Shown here piece by piece: positions 1 to 8,957 of a stretch of 64,000 nucleotides of DNA (position 1 is its first letter; each line of letters begins with the position of its first letter). Source of the DNA: Flammeovirgaceae bacterium (lineage in GTDB: Bacteria > Bacteroidota > Bacteroidia > Cytophagales > Cyclobacteriaceae); assembly GCA_023251155.1 (NCBI GenBank), contig JAHEZH010000008.1:1-64000 (forward strand), written 5' to 3'. A program made the position numbers and the translations under genes. The notes beneath the pieces are model-generated. The model searched no databases. It was given only the letters and a program-made list of their open reading frames with translations, and had not been told where the DNA came from.

Positions 1-387
1 GGTAAAAAGATCGAATCGAAATCAAAACTATTTCCGGAGGTGATCAGTTATGACGGGTTCAATCAGATCAAAACCTTCCGCGCATTTGATACGCGATACA
101 CTGCCCCTTTGCACCACTTCAAAGATGCCGATGATTTTTATGCACGCGGTTCATGTAAACCTTTTCTGGCAGCAATAAAAACACCTTCCCTGCTGGTGAA
201 TGCTGCTAATGACCCCTTCCTCACCGAAGACTGTTATCCCAAAGAGATCGCTGCTGCTCATCCGTTTTTATATCTGGAAATACCGAAGCAGGGTGGGCAC
301 GTTGGCTTTTCTCTTTCTCGCAGCAAAACCAACTGGATGGAGTGGAGAAGCTGGCAGTTTGTCAACCAGATCATTAATAGAAGTTAG
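1..387 (+). CDS. YheT-like alpha/beta hydrolase, C-terminal part (5' end outside window)
   Basis: The reading frame is open from the first base, so this is the 3' part of a longer gene. The visible 128 residues match the C-terminal third of the YheT/EMB8 alpha/beta hydrolase family. They contain the segment with F and D before TAPLHHF, a DDFYARGSCKPF stretch that resembles the family's DYY-S-x(n)-L motif, the beta-strand 'SLLVNAANDPF' carrying the catalytic-acid Asp, and 'GGHVGF' carrying the catalytic His. The nucleophilic Ser would lie upstream. A GTG at base 40 is only an internal codon. The family is thought to be carboxylesterases; the substrate is unknown. Confidence 0.8.
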   Translation, partial: GKKIESKSKLFPEVISYDGFNQIKTFRAFDTRYTAPLHHFKDADDFYARGSCKPFLAAIKTPSLLVNAANDPFLTEDCYPKEIAAAHPFLYLEIPKQGGHVGFSLSRSKTNWMEWRSWQFVNQIINRS

Positions 388-395
388 CGAAGCAT

Positions 396-833
396 TTATA
401 CCAGCAATCGCGATACACGGAGCATCGTTTCTTTGGGTGTCTGGCCATTTTCTATATTGAAACGGATAGACTCGACCAGTTCCTTCACAAACTCTCTTTG
501 ATACCCAAACTTCACGGCAAACAAGTCACACAAGCGAAGTTCCTCATAATGAATATTTTTATCGATACTCATCATGTGAACCAGGTCGTAAAGCTGACTG
601 AATTTTTCCTCTTTGGTCGTAGGAAGCTCATGCTTCACGCCTTGCGGATTATCTTTTATCGCCTGCAACTGAGCTTCAGATATGCCATTTCGTTTAGCTA
701 TCGATTTAAGAAGATCATACTCCAGCGGATCGAAATTTCCATCCACAACGGCCATCTCGATCAGATTTTTCATATGACTTTTGGCCGTGCCCTTCCCCTG
801 ATGGAAAAGACTGAGTATCTCCGAGAATTTCAT
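396..833 (-). CDS. TerB-like small helical protein
   Basis: A 145-residue, all-helical cytoplasmic protein. The segment 'AVVDGNFDPLEYDLL' near residues 28-42 has the D-G-x(3)-P-x-E pattern typical of TerB/DjlA-like helical repeats, in which acidic residues may bind metal. A second, weaker helical pair follows ('DLVHMMSIDKNIHYEE'). There is no signal peptide or membrane segment. It converges with the upstream hydrolase, with only 8 bases between stop codons. TerB-family proteins are linked to tellurite or stress responses, but stand-alone members like this in Bacteroidota have no defined role. Confidence 0.6.
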   Translation of the reverse strand: MKFSEILSLFHQGKGTAKSHMKNLIEMAVVDGNFDPLEYDLLKSIAKRNGISEAQLQAIKDNPQGVKHELPTTKEEKFSQLYDLVHMMSIDKNIHYEELRLCDLFAVKFGYQREFVKELVESIRFNIENGQTPKETMLRVSRLLV

Positions 834-931
834 AAAACGGGGTTTTAAGAATTAAAGCTTTCCAAAGTAATAAAATTACAAACAATATCCATTTGAAAAT
901 ACTTGGACCCTTCCTCCATTGGGCCAATCGC

Positions 932-2614
932 TTAGTTCGCTCCTTTCCAGCCTGGCCCACGCACTACTTTTCCCGGGCGGGCTCCGGTGTGTTCTCCGTT
1001 ATTCAGCACCTGAGTTCCATTTACAAACACATGTACCATACCCGAGCTGTATTGATGCGGCTTTTCGAAAGTAGCATTGTCTTTAATCAAGGCGGGGTCA
1101 AAAATGGCAAGGTCTGCATAGTAGCCTGGCAGCAGTGATCCTCTTTTCTTAATCTTCAGATTCAATGCGGGTAACGAAGTGAGCTTACGTATTGCTTCTT
1201 CCAGCGAAATTACCTTTTCATCACGTACATACTTGCCCAGCAACCGGGAGAAATTGCCGTAGGCACGCGGGTGGGTATTTGTTTTAATAAAAATTCCTTC
1301 CGCGGTAAGCGAACCGGCATCTGATCCAAAGCTAAGATACGGAAGTGCAATTTGTCGCCTGATGTTGTCTTCACTCATCATAAAATAAGCCGTGCCAACA
1401 CGTGTACTGTCAGCGATTACCAGATCCATGGCTGTTTCTTCGGGAGATTTACCATAGATCTTTGCCACTTCCGCCAATGATTTGCCGATGAATTGTTTCA
1501 ACGAATCGGTAGCAAAGTCAAGTAGCAAAACACGGTCAGGACTTCCTGCCATCAGTAAAAGGTTTTCCCACTTGTCTGAAGGGTTGCGCATTTCATCCAA
1601 TGCTCTCTTTCGGATCTTCGGATCTTTTAATCGTTTGATCCAGGCACTCATTCCACCTTCCTGTACCCACGGTGGCATCGAAGCATCAAGGCCGGTAGCT
1701 CCGGCAGTGTAGGTGTACATATCGGCCGTTATTTTTAATCCTGATTTATTGGCGCGATCTATTTTCGCAATCACCGAATCCAGCTTGTTCCAGTTAGCGT
1801 TACCCGCCATTTTCAAATGATAAATTTCAGCCGGAAGATTCGCTTCTTTCGCTATGCGAATGGTTTCATCCACCGCTCCAAAAATACCATTGCCTTCACT
1901 GCGCATGTGGGTGATGTACATACCACCGTATTCGCTTGCTACTTTGGACAGTTCAATCAGCTCTTCGGTGCTGGAATAATTGGCAGGGGCATAAATCAAT
2001 GATGAACCTACACCCAAAGCGCCTTCTTCCATTGCTTGCTTTACCAATGCTTTCATGCGCATCAGTTCTTCTTCATTGGGTAAGCGGTTATCGTAGTTCA
2101 ATTCATGCACACGCACCGTGGTAGCACCAATAAAGGAAGCAACATTCGGAGCCACACCCCTGCGCTCCAGTGACTCCAGGTATTCACCTAATGTAGTCCA
2201 ATCGATATCGTATTTGTAGTCCGGATTTCTGCGCATGTCATCCAGCGCATCGGCTTTCATCTTCTCGTTGAGCGGCCCCATAGAACTGCCTTCACCAAAT
2301 ACTTCCAGTGTTACTCCCTGGCGAATGTCGCCTTGCGAATTGCCATCCAGTATTAACGACTCGGTAGCCCAGCTCAGCATATTGATAAAGCCAGGCGCTA
2401 CTGCCAGGCCCTTTACCTCTATTTCTTTTTTACCAACGGCTTTGGAAAGATCACCAATAAAGGCAATTGTATCGGCATTGATGCCTACATCTGTAACTAC
2501 CGGAGCTTTACCGGAACCATCATAGACAGTACCACCACGAAGTACCACATCAAATTCTTGTTTTTTGCAGGCCGCAAACGAAAGCAGCAGGAGAAGAGGC
2601 AGGAGTTTTCTCAT
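932..2614 (-). CDS. D-aminoacylase / N-acyl-D-amino-acid deacylase family lipoprotein
   Basis: A 560-residue amidohydrolase-superfamily protein with a lipoprotein signal (LLSFAAC, Cys16), so it is probably anchored in the envelope. The fold markers are 'VVLRGGTVYDGSGKAP' at the N-terminus, 'QGVTLEVFGEG', 'YITHMRSEGNG', 'EIYHLKMAGNANW', the late 'FGSDAG' and 'HPRAYGNFSRLLGKYV', all typical of N-acyl-D-amino-acid deacylases. The usual HxH metal motif after 'APGFI' is replaced by 'NMLSWA', while later His and Asp ligands remain. I have the impression that this variant recurs in a subfamily of D-aminoacylase-like proteins. The true substrate, perhaps D-amino-acid derivatives or dipeptides, is unproven. 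It is transcribed alone. Confidence 0.8.
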   Translation of the reverse strand: MRKLLPLLLLLSFAACKKQEFDVVLRGGTVYDGSGKAPVVTDVGINADTIAFIGDLSKAVGKKEIEVKGLAVAPGFINMLSWATESLILDGNSQGDIRQGVTLEVFGEGSSMGPLNEKMKADALDDMRRNPDYKYDIDWTTLGEYLESLERRGVAPNVASFIGATTVRVHELNYDNRLPNEEELMRMKALVKQAMEEGALGVGSSLIYAPANYSSTEELIELSKVASEYGGMYITHMRSEGNGIFGAVDETIRIAKEANLPAEIYHLKMAGNANWNKLDSVIAKIDRANKSGLKITADMYTYTAGATGLDASMPPWVQEGGMSAWIKRLKDPKIRKRALDEMRNPSDKWENLLLMAGSPDRVLLLDFATDSLKQFIGKSLAEVAKIYGKSPEETAMDLVIADSTRVGTAYFMMSEDNIRRQIALPYLSFGSDAGSLTAEGIFIKTNTHPRAYGNFSRLLGKYVRDEKVISLEEAIRKLTSLPALNLKIKKRGSLLPGYYADLAIFDPALIKDNATFEKPHQYSSGMVHVFVNGTQVLNNGEHTGARPGKVVRGPGWKGAN

Positions 2615-2759
2615 TAATCTACGTTGAGGTAAAGTACAAAGTAGTAATTACCTCTGGTAATGTAAAGTGCAATTGCAGGTTACTCATGAAAAATTTAAAA
2701 TCAGTTCAGCCCGACGTTTTCTCATCCAGGCCTGAGCAGTCAATGATTGAATAAGGAGG

Positions 2760-2873
2760 TTATTGATTAAACCGTGCAATAAGGTTGCTCTTAATGGTCT
2801 GCCATTTCGCGCCAAAGAGTGGACGCCCCATTCTATTGATTTTGGTCGAGTAGTAAATGGCGTACCTGCGCAC
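2760..2873 (-). CDS. Possible 37-residue basic peptide
   Basis: A frame starting at GTG and preceded directly by an in-frame TAA encodes a basic peptide (RRYAIYYSTKINRMGRPLFG then AKWQTIKSNLIARFNQ). It falls in the 283-base gap between the aminoacylase and the barrel gene. No homologue is known to me and no ribosome site is obvious, so it may be chance. Confidence 0.2.
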   Translation of the reverse strand: MRRYAIYYSTKINRMGRPLFGAKWQTIKSNLIARFNQ

Positions 2874-2897
2874 TTACAAAAGAAGACCCTTTGAACA

Positions 2898-3605
2898 TTA
2901 CCATCTCCCTAACTTGTAAACAAAACAAACCGTAAGACTTGGGACAAACGCATATTCGGAATAGTAGCTGGCCAGTTCCTTATCCACCACAGTACTTAAA
3001 GTGGCCAGGTTGCGCACTTCCGAGGTCAGTTCACTTTTCGAACTCACGTTGGCACTCATACCGAATTCTGCATCAATTTCGAATCGTTTGTTTTTTAATG
3101 GAAATCTTCTTCCATAAAGAATACCGGCCTGGTAAAGAGTCGATTTCAGATTCAGGTACTTTTCATTGGTTGGGGCTCTGCCCTTCGTAGTGGGATAGCT
3201 ATTTATACTTGTGTTGAAATAATCTTCCACCAATGCGGTCGGTGCATCTCCGCCATGCAGCGCTATTACCTGAACGAAAGTACCCACATAGTTGCGCCTG
3301 AAATGATAGTTAACCCCTCCCTCTCCTACTAACCCAAACTTGAAAGCGTCCTTAATCATTAACGTGATCTGCTCATCCGTTCCTAGTTTCTTTAACACAT
3401 CGATGATGAGCGTACTGTTGGGTGGGGTGAGTACGCCGGCAGAGAGTGCTACCGAAAAATGGTTACTTAGCCTTGCTTCATATCCCAACCCAAATTGAAC
3501 AGGCACTTCGGCCATTACTCTCAATGAACTGTGTTGCGCTCTGCCGGGCAGAAACGCAACACAAATTATCAAAGGAAGCCAGTATTTGTTGATCATTCCC
3601 AGCAT
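2898..3605 (-). CDS. Exported beta-rich protein, probable outer-membrane barrel
   Basis: A 235-residue protein with a signal peptide (hydrophobic 'YWLPLIICVAFLPGRAQ') and no internal membrane helix. Alternating-residue strands such as 'FGLVGEGGVNYHFRRNYVGTFVQVIAL', read in parts, and a C-terminal aromatic (W235) suggest a small outer-membrane beta-barrel. No family was recognised with certainty. Its ATG overlaps the stop of the upstream Spy-like gene by one base (TAATG), so translation is probably coupled and the two proteins may act together in the envelope. A second Met at residue 4 is an alternative start. Confidence 0.65.
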   Translation of the reverse strand: MLGMINKYWLPLIICVAFLPGRAQHSSLRVMAEVPVQFGLGYEARLSNHFSVALSAGVLTPPNSTLIIDVLKKLGTDEQITLMIKDAFKFGLVGEGGVNYHFRRNYVGTFVQVIALHGGDAPTALVEDYFNTSINSYPTTKGRAPTNEKYLNLKSTLYQAGILYGRRFPLKNKRFEIDAEFGMSANVSSKSELTSEVRNLATLSTVVDKELASYYSEYAFVPSLTVCFVYKLGRW

Positions 3606-3982
3606 TATTTATTCCTGTAGCTCTTCATCATTTCCTGTTGGAAGGCCTTCTTCTTTTCCTGGTAAATGTGGAATTGATCTTTGGTTAAGATCGTCTTTAA
3701 CTCGTTGTCCTTTTCCTTATCTGTTGATCTCAGTTCCTTAAATTTTTCTCTCCGGCTTGCTGTAGCTGTTTTCAGATTTTCATTCTGCTTTGCATAACGA
3801 AGATTAATTTCCTGCACTTTGCCCTGTTGTTCAGGGGTCAATGCCAGTTGCTCTTTCATCCAGTTATCCCAACGCTGAGCGCGTTCCTCAGGTGTTGAAC
3901 TTGCCGATTGCGAATACGCTGCGAAACTTAACGTGATTAGCAACAGAAACAGGACACAGGTTGTCTTTTTGATAGTAGTCAT
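3605..3982 (-). CDS. Spy/CpxP-like periplasmic helical protein
   Basis: A 125-residue exported protein: signal peptide to about residue 25 ('LLLITLSFAAYSQ'), then charged helices with 'LALTPEQQGKVQEINLRY' and 'ILTKDQFHIYQEKKKAF'. The LTxxQ-like pattern repeated in two helices is characteristic of Spy/CpxP-type periplasmic proteins and of DUF4890-like Bacteroidota relatives. Such proteins act as chaperones or stress sensors in the periplasm; that role here is by family only. It is the first gene of a two-gene operon with the beta-barrel protein downstream. Confidence 0.65.
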   Translation of the reverse strand: MTTIKKTTCVLFLLLITLSFAAYSQSASSTPEERAQRWDNWMKEQLALTPEQQGKVQEINLRYAKQNENLKTATASRREKFKELRSTDKEKDNELKTILTKDQFHIYQEKKKAFQQEMMKSYRNK

Positions 3983-4004
3983 ATCGGTTTATCTTTTTTA
4001 TGTA

Positions 4005-4031
4005 AAGTGCTGATCAAAAGGATCAGCACTT
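4005..4031 (-). terminator. Perfect 11-bp hairpin after lipoprotein gene
   Basis: AAGTGCTGATC and GATCAGCACTT form an 11-bp perfect stem with loop AAAAG, 17 bases beyond the stop codon of the minus-strand lipoprotein gene. There is no clear T-run on the minus strand, so it may be a pause or RNA-stability element as well as a terminator. Confidence 0.6.
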
Positions 4032-4047
4032 CTGGATTTATTTATTA

Positions 4048-4782
4048 CTAAAGGGAAGTTACATCTCCTGTTTCCAGGTTAACCAAGTACTTGGTTCCAT
4101 TGATATCCAGTTCGCCTTGCTTGCTTCCTTTGAAAACAAGGCTACCTGAATAGCTGAAATCACCTTTGCCTGTTACTGATCCGGTAATATTTACCGCGGC
4201 AGTACCCCCGGTGATCATGCGCGATGTTTTATCTACTGTCACATCAGTAAGTACAAATGTGACCGTACTGTTGCTGGTATTCGTATTGCGTACTTTAGAT
4301 ACAAATGTTCCTGAACGATTATATGAACCGTTGATTGTAAAGTAATTGAAACTAGTGTCCAGTGTCTTTACGGAAAGAGCACCCGTACCTGTACTTTGTG
4401 CGGACATTCGTGGAGCATCCAATGATCCGGTATAGCTCATATTAGCGGTCATGGTTGTCGGCACTGCAGTAGTACATGTCAGCGCATAGTCGTAGTGATA
4501 GTTAAAGGCATAGGTGATGGAAGCCCCGGCAACATTAGACTTTGCTGCATCTATACTCTCGGAATATCCGCAGGCATTTGTTCTGGCGCTGCCATTGGCC
4601 TTGGTTGTTACGGTGGCATCATCGATGGCAGAAGTCATTCCACCAGAGTTGAAAGAAATAGAGGTAGCGGTCATTTCTGCAGCCTCATCGTTGGCGACAG
4701 CGGTAGTGGCTGTACCATCGTCCTTACAGGCAAATGCCAAAAGTAGTACCAAAGCAAAAAGTGGAGTGCGTAGCGTTTTCAT
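4048..4782 (-). CDS. Lipoprotein of unknown function, Thr/Ser/Ala/Gly-rich
   Basis: A 244-residue lipoprotein (lipobox 'LAFAC', Cys19, followed by KDDG, which in Bacteroidota is compatible with outer-membrane sorting). The mature part is unusually rich in Thr, Ser, Ala, Gly and Asn and is predicted to be beta-stranded. It has two Cys residues (CGYSES, LTCTTAV) that could form a disulfide. The last 40 residues, 'GELDINGTKYLVNLETGDVTSL' in part, resemble a beta hairpin. No family was recognised. It is a single-gene unit ending at a strong hairpin. Confidence 0.6.
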   Translation of the reverse strand: MKTLRTPLFALVLLLAFACKDDGTATTAVANDEAAEMTATSISFNSGGMTSAIDDATVTTKANGSARTNACGYSESIDAAKSNVAGASITYAFNYHYDYALTCTTAVPTTMTANMSYTGSLDAPRMSAQSTGTGALSVKTLDTSFNYFTINGSYNRSGTFVSKVRNTNTSNSTVTFVLTDVTVDKTSRMITGGTAAVNITGSVTGKGDFSYSGSLVFKGSKQGELDINGTKYLVNLETGDVTSL

Positions 4783-4926
4783 TTTTCTTTACGTTTTAAA
4801 ATTTAAATTTTCTTGATCACTTGGAATAACATCGGCTGGAAAAGTTTAATCGCGATTCACATAAATTCAGTCAACGACCTGATTTATTCAGTGAACGGAA
4901 AATCAATATTCTTCAGCTACCGGCTT

Positions 4927-5712
4927 CTATCCATTAGCCACCGATGGTTCTTTATCACGGCCAGCTATTACTTTAGCAAATTCCATTTCGTATTGAGGAT
5001 GGTTTGTTTTCAATAGTCTGTCCCAGATATTAAAATACAATCCATAATTTCCCTTACCGTAATGATGATGCATGTTATGATGAGTAGATGTAGTGAGCCA
5101 TCGGGTAACGCTGTTCTTCAGAAACCAGGACGGATATAACTCAAAACCCAGATGCCCGATTACATTCATCACGATCATGTACAAACTAAAGGCGGCAATC
5201 ACACCACGATGCACCGGGAAAGTAAAGGCAATCAAAGGCAGTATTCCTATTTCAATCAATGCTTCCAGCGGGTGAAAAGAAAATGCAGCCAACGGTGTAG
5301 GATTATGACTGTGGTGATGAATGTGATGCACAAATGGAAACAACTTTTTCCAATGCATAAGGCGATGAGTCCAATAAAAATACGTATCATGAAGAAGTAC
5401 CACACCGGCAAGACTGATAAAAAAATACAGCACCGAATATTCATGAATATCGGTGTATAGGCGTGTATTATTTCGAATAGAAGTAAACAGCAGCGAATAG
5501 ATGACGACTGTAAAAATGAACAGTGTAATCATTGAATACTTCAATTCAGCATTCACTGCTTTCGAAGTGGGGCTCTTTTGCTGAATCTTATAATGCAGCC
5601 AGTTCTTTCTTCTCCACACGTAAAATACCAGGTAGGTAATTCCTGCAAACACAAAATAGCGAAATGACGAAGCAATCATCACTTGCCAGAATTCCACATG
5701 ACGGTAGTCCAT
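4927..5712 (-). CDS. Sterol desaturase / fatty acid hydroxylase superfamily membrane enzyme
   Basis: A 261-residue multi-pass membrane protein with the eight-histidine di-iron signature of the fatty acid hydroxylase superfamily: 'HDTYFYWTHRLMH', 'HHIHHHSHNPTP' and 'STHHNMHHHYG'. Members use O2 and electrons to hydroxylate or desaturate lipids, sterols or carotenoids; the substrate is not readable here. Four to five hydrophobic segments surround the His boxes, which face the cytoplasm in the family. Length is normal. It is a single gene divergent from the LytS-type kinase that follows. Confidence 0.88.
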   Translation of the reverse strand: MDYRHVEFWQVMIASSFRYFVFAGITYLVFYVWRRKNWLHYKIQQKSPTSKAVNAELKYSMITLFIFTVVIYSLLFTSIRNNTRLYTDIHEYSVLYFFISLAGVVLLHDTYFYWTHRLMHWKKLFPFVHHIHHHSHNPTPLAAFSFHPLEALIEIGILPLIAFTFPVHRGVIAAFSLYMIVMNVIGHLGFELYPSWFLKNSVTRWLTTSTHHNMHHHYGKGNYGLYFNIWDRLLKTNHPQYEMEFAKVIAGRDKEPSVANG

Positions 5713-5860
5713 ATCTTGTTTTGTTTTAATTGAGGTTATAGACTGAAATAAAGGAGGAAGGTTTGAAAGAAAGTTGTTCCTTTCAGTGAATAGCCGGATT
5801 CCATCAGTGAACTACCTTTTTCCAGCTCACGCTTTTACAAATGTTTATTAATTTTAGGGG

Positions 5861-6895
5861 ATGCAGGAGAAAAAAGGTTATACGCTGCCTTCCTTCGGAG
5901 TAGTTGTTCAGATTGCGTTCTGGGTACTGGTATTCGGCTTCATCTTTTCGCTCTCCGTAATGGTATTGGATTGGCCTGATGCCTTCTATCGCACGCTCCT
6001 CACACTGATCTGTCACCTGGTCAACTTCTATTTTTTCTACCGTTTTCTCATACCGCGTTATTTCGAAAAAGGAAAATACCTCCATTCGTTAGCCAGTGGC
6101 ATCGTCATACTCGTATTCATTACGCTATTACGCATGAAACTGGAACGCTTTTTCGTCATCGATGCACCTGCGATCAGTGTGCGGATAGGCACGGAAGCAC
6201 GGATTGGTTTTGTTTTGTTCAGTGAAGTCACTATTGCGGCATTTGCTTCGCTGCTTCGCCTGGCGGTAAACAGCGACAACATGAAAATCCGTTTGAAAGA
6301 CATGGAGAAAAGTCAACTGGAAACAGAACTTCGTTTTTTGAAATCACAGATGAGTCCGCATTTTCTTTTCAATAGTATTAACAACATCTATTCGCTGGTG
6401 TTGATAAAATCGAATACGGCTCCACAGGCCCTGATGAAACTATCTGCATTGCTGCGCTACCTGCTCTACGAATGTGATCATCGTGTATCGATTGCTCGTG
6501 AAGTGGAAGCATTGAAAACCTACCAGGACCTTTACCAGCTGAAATTTCAAGATCCTATCCGGTTAAACTGGGATATCCGTATATCTCATCCTGAGCGGCA
6601 GATTGAACCTTTGCTGCTGGTGCCTTTGCTTGAAAACGCGATCAAGCATAGTGGAATTGGCGATGATCCCGAGGCAGAAATAAACATGAGTATTAGTTCC
6701 GATGACAACATGCTGAAAGTAAAAACAGACAACACCCGTTCTTCTTTTCCAGTTTCGGGCGATGATGAGCCAGGAGGCATCGGACTTGCCAATATTCAAA
6801 AACGATTAGAGCGGATTTTTCCAAAAACGCATCAGCTGAAAATTAGCCAATCTGAGAATCGCTTCATTTTGTACCTCGAAGTACCATTGCTATGA
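5861..6895 (+). CDS. LytS-type sensor histidine kinase
   Basis: A 344-residue kinase with four N-terminal membrane helices (about residues 12-135) and no extracellular sensor domain. A short coiled linker leads into the His_kinase domain. The phosphoacceptor is H167 in 'MSPHFLFNSINN', the N-box is 'PLLENAIKHS' (N259), and the G-box is 'GGIGLANIQKRLE'. The stop overlaps the start of the LytTR regulator gene by 4 bases (ATGA), so the two form one operon and almost certainly a cognate pair. The ligand is unknown, as for most Bacteroidota kinases of this class. Confidence 0.9.
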   Translation: MQEKKGYTLPSFGVVVQIAFWVLVFGFIFSLSVMVLDWPDAFYRTLLTLICHLVNFYFFYRFLIPRYFEKGKYLHSLASGIVILVFITLLRMKLERFFVIDAPAISVRIGTEARIGFVLFSEVTIAAFASLLRLAVNSDNMKIRLKDMEKSQLETELRFLKSQMSPHFLFNSINNIYSLVLIKSNTAPQALMKLSALLRYLLYECDHRVSIAREVEALKTYQDLYQLKFQDPIRLNWDIRISHPERQIEPLLLVPLLENAIKHSGIGDDPEAEINMSISSDDNMLKVKTDNTRSSFPVSGDDEPGGIGLANIQKRLERIFPKTHQLKISQSENRFILYLEVPLL

Positions 6896-7608
6896 AACTC
6901 AACTGCGTAATCATTGACGATGAATACCTGGCCATTAAAATACTGGAAGAATATATCTCCGCTATCAAAAGCCTTCATATTGCCAGCACCTTCACCCGGC
7001 CACAGGAAGCATTAGCCTATTTACAATGTCACCGGGTTGATTTGTTGTTTCTCGATATACAAATGCCCCGGCTGGATGGCTTTGAATTAGTGAAGCAATT
7101 ACCAGAACCTCCTCTTATTATTTTTACCACTGCCCGTCACGATTATGCAGTGAAAGCTTTTGACCTCGATGTAATCGATTATTTAGTCAAGCCGGTTCCA
7201 CAGGAACGATTTGAGAAGGCAGTAAAAAAAGCACAAGAGTACATCCAGTTTAAAAGAAAAGATATTCCGCTGACCGAAACTTCGGATTACCTGATGATCA
7301 AAGCGGATTACCGCATTCATACAATCAAATTGGATGATATCGAGTACATTGAAGGTCTAAGTGAGTATGTGAAAATCCATACGCCAGAGAAAACCTTTAT
7401 CCCCCTGGCTGCACTAAAAGAATTAGCCCATCAGCTGCCTGAATCCCGCTTTATCCGCATACATAAAAGCTATATCGTTGCGCTTGGGCAAATTACTTCC
7501 TACACTTCACAATCCGTTCACCTGAAGAGCAACAAAGAATTACCCATTGGGCGTTCTTACAAACCGGAGTTCATTACACGGATGGAGAAACAGCCTTATC
7601 CAAGATAG
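6892..7608 (+). CDS. LytTR-family response regulator
   Basis: A 238-residue regulator. The receiver domain (about 1-120) has the acidic pair D9/D10, phosphoacceptor D55 in 'LLFLDIQMP' and the conserved Lys in 'DYLVKPV'. A C-terminal LytTR DNA-binding domain (about 140-235) includes 'YIEGLSEYVKIHT' and 'FIRIHKSYIVAL'. It is translationally coupled to the upstream kinase by a 4-base overlap. Targets cannot be read from this sequence; the operon converges with the thiolase gene. Confidence 0.93.
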   Translation: MKLNCVIIDDEYLAIKILEEYISAIKSLHIASTFTRPQEALAYLQCHRVDLLFLDIQMPRLDGFELVKQLPEPPLIIFTTARHDYAVKAFDLDVIDYLVKPVPQERFEKAVKKAQEYIQFKRKDIPLTETSDYLMIKADYRIHTIKLDDIEYIEGLSEYVKIHTPEKTFIPLAALKELAHQLPESRFIRIHKSYIVALGQITSYTSQSVHLKSNKELPIGRSYKPEFITRMEKQPYPR

Positions 7609-7641
7609 AAACAAGGAAAGGCAATTCACTGCCTGGTTTCT
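7607..7641 (+). terminator. Imperfect hairpin between convergent LytTR and thiolase genes
   Basis: AGAAAC...AGGCA pairs with TGCCT...GTTTCT around an ATTCAC loop, with an asymmetric internal loop, followed by GTTTTC on the plus strand. It sits exactly between two convergent genes and could end both transcripts. Confidence 0.4.
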
Positions 7642-7654
7642 GTTTTCATTATTT

Positions 7655-8929
7655 CTATTTCTCCATGATCATCGTTACACCTTGTCCACCTGCGGCACAA
7701 ATCGAAATGAATCCACGGCCTGAACCTTTCTCATTTAATAGTTTGGCCATGGTAGCAATGATACGCCCTCCCGTAGCCGCAAAAGGATGTGCCGCTGCAA
7801 GGCTGCTTCCTTTTACGTTCAGTTTACTTCGGTCGATACTTCCCAGTGCTTTCTCAAAACCGAACTGCTTCATTCGTTCATCACTCTCCCATATTTTCAA
7901 TGTAGTGAGTACCTGCGCAGCAAAAGCTTCATGTATCTCATAGAAGTCAAAGTCCTGTAAGTTCAGATTTGCTTTCTTCAGCATACGTGCTGCCGCCGAT
8001 ACGGGAGCCAGCAAAAGATTTTGTTTGTTCTTGACATATTCAATAGCAGCCACTTCCGCAAAAGAGATATAGGCCAGCACCGGTAGCTGATGCTCACGAG
8101 CCCATTCTTCGCTTGCCAGTAAAACACACGAAGCTCCATCCGTAAAGGGGGTGGAGTTGCCTGCGGTAAGTGTACCCTTTACTTTGTCAAAAGCAGGTTT
8201 CAACTGAGCAAGCTTTTCAAGGCTTGTATCTTTCCTCACATTGTTATCACGGTCTAATCCAAGAAAAGGGGTAATCATGTCCTTGAAGAATCCTTCTTCC
8301 TGTGCCTTTGCCATCTTCAAATGACTTTGCAATGCCAGCTGATCCTGATCTTCACGCGATATTCCATAGTGCTTCGCCGTGATTTCGGTATGACCGCCCA
8401 TGGATAGCCCGGTGCGTGGTTCATCGATGCCCGGAGCGACAGGAGCCAGATCTTTAAAGCGTATTTTTAAAAACTGCTTCAGTTTAGCTCCGGTGGTCTT
8501 TGCTCTTCGGGCTTCCAGCAAAATCTTACGCAATGATTCAGTAATCACCACCGGAACATTGCTGGTAGAATCTACTCCGCCTGCGATACCCACTTCAATT
8601 TGCCCCAGTGCAATTTTATTGGCGATGTAGATCGCGGCTTCGATACCAGTGTCGCATGCCTGTTGCAGATCGCATGCCGGTGTGGATTGATCCAACGATG
8701 TTCCCATCACAGACTCACGCATCAGGTTAAACTCGCGGCTATGTTTGATTACGGCTCCACCGGCCACTTCTCCAAGAAGTTGTCCCTGTAAATGATAGCG
8801 ATCAATCAATCCATTCAATGTGGCGATCATCATGTCCTGATTACTGGCGTTGGCATAAGCGGTATTGTGGCGGGCAAAAGGAATACGATTGTATCCTACT
8901 ACTGCTACTTTGCGGGGAGAGGTATTCAT
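7655..8929 (-). CDS. Acetyl-CoA C-acyltransferase (thiolase, FadI/FadA-like)
   Basis: A 424-residue thiolase. The nucleophilic Cys is C92 in 'LQQACDTGIEA', the His is in 'FYEIHEAFAAQV', and the second active-site Cys is C411 in 'SICAAGGQGVT'. The substrate-loop 'GNSTPFTDGAS' is typical. It condenses or cleaves 3-oxoacyl-CoA in fatty acid beta-oxidation or ketone metabolism. The length, about 30 residues above the classical 390, and the 'KHSREFNLMRESV' segment fit the FadI-like branch. It is preceded on the same strand by a remnant of an SDR gene, with which it probably once formed an operon. Confidence 0.9.
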   Translation of the reverse strand: MNTSPRKVAVVGYNRIPFARHNTAYANASNQDMMIATLNGLIDRYHLQGQLLGEVAGGAVIKHSREFNLMRESVMGTSLDQSTPACDLQQACDTGIEAAIYIANKIALGQIEVGIAGGVDSTSNVPVVITESLRKILLEARRAKTTGAKLKQFLKIRFKDLAPVAPGIDEPRTGLSMGGHTEITAKHYGISREDQDQLALQSHLKMAKAQEEGFFKDMITPFLGLDRDNNVRKDTSLEKLAQLKPAFDKVKGTLTAGNSTPFTDGASCVLLASEEWAREHQLPVLAYISFAEVAAIEYVKNKQNLLLAPVSAAARMLKKANLNLQDFDFYEIHEAFAAQVLTTLKIWESDERMKQFGFEKALGSIDRSKLNVKGSSLAAAHPFAATGGRIIATMAKLLNEKGSGRGFISICAAGGQGVTMIMEK

Positions 8930-8957
8930 AACAAATTTATTACGGTGTTCACTGGGA

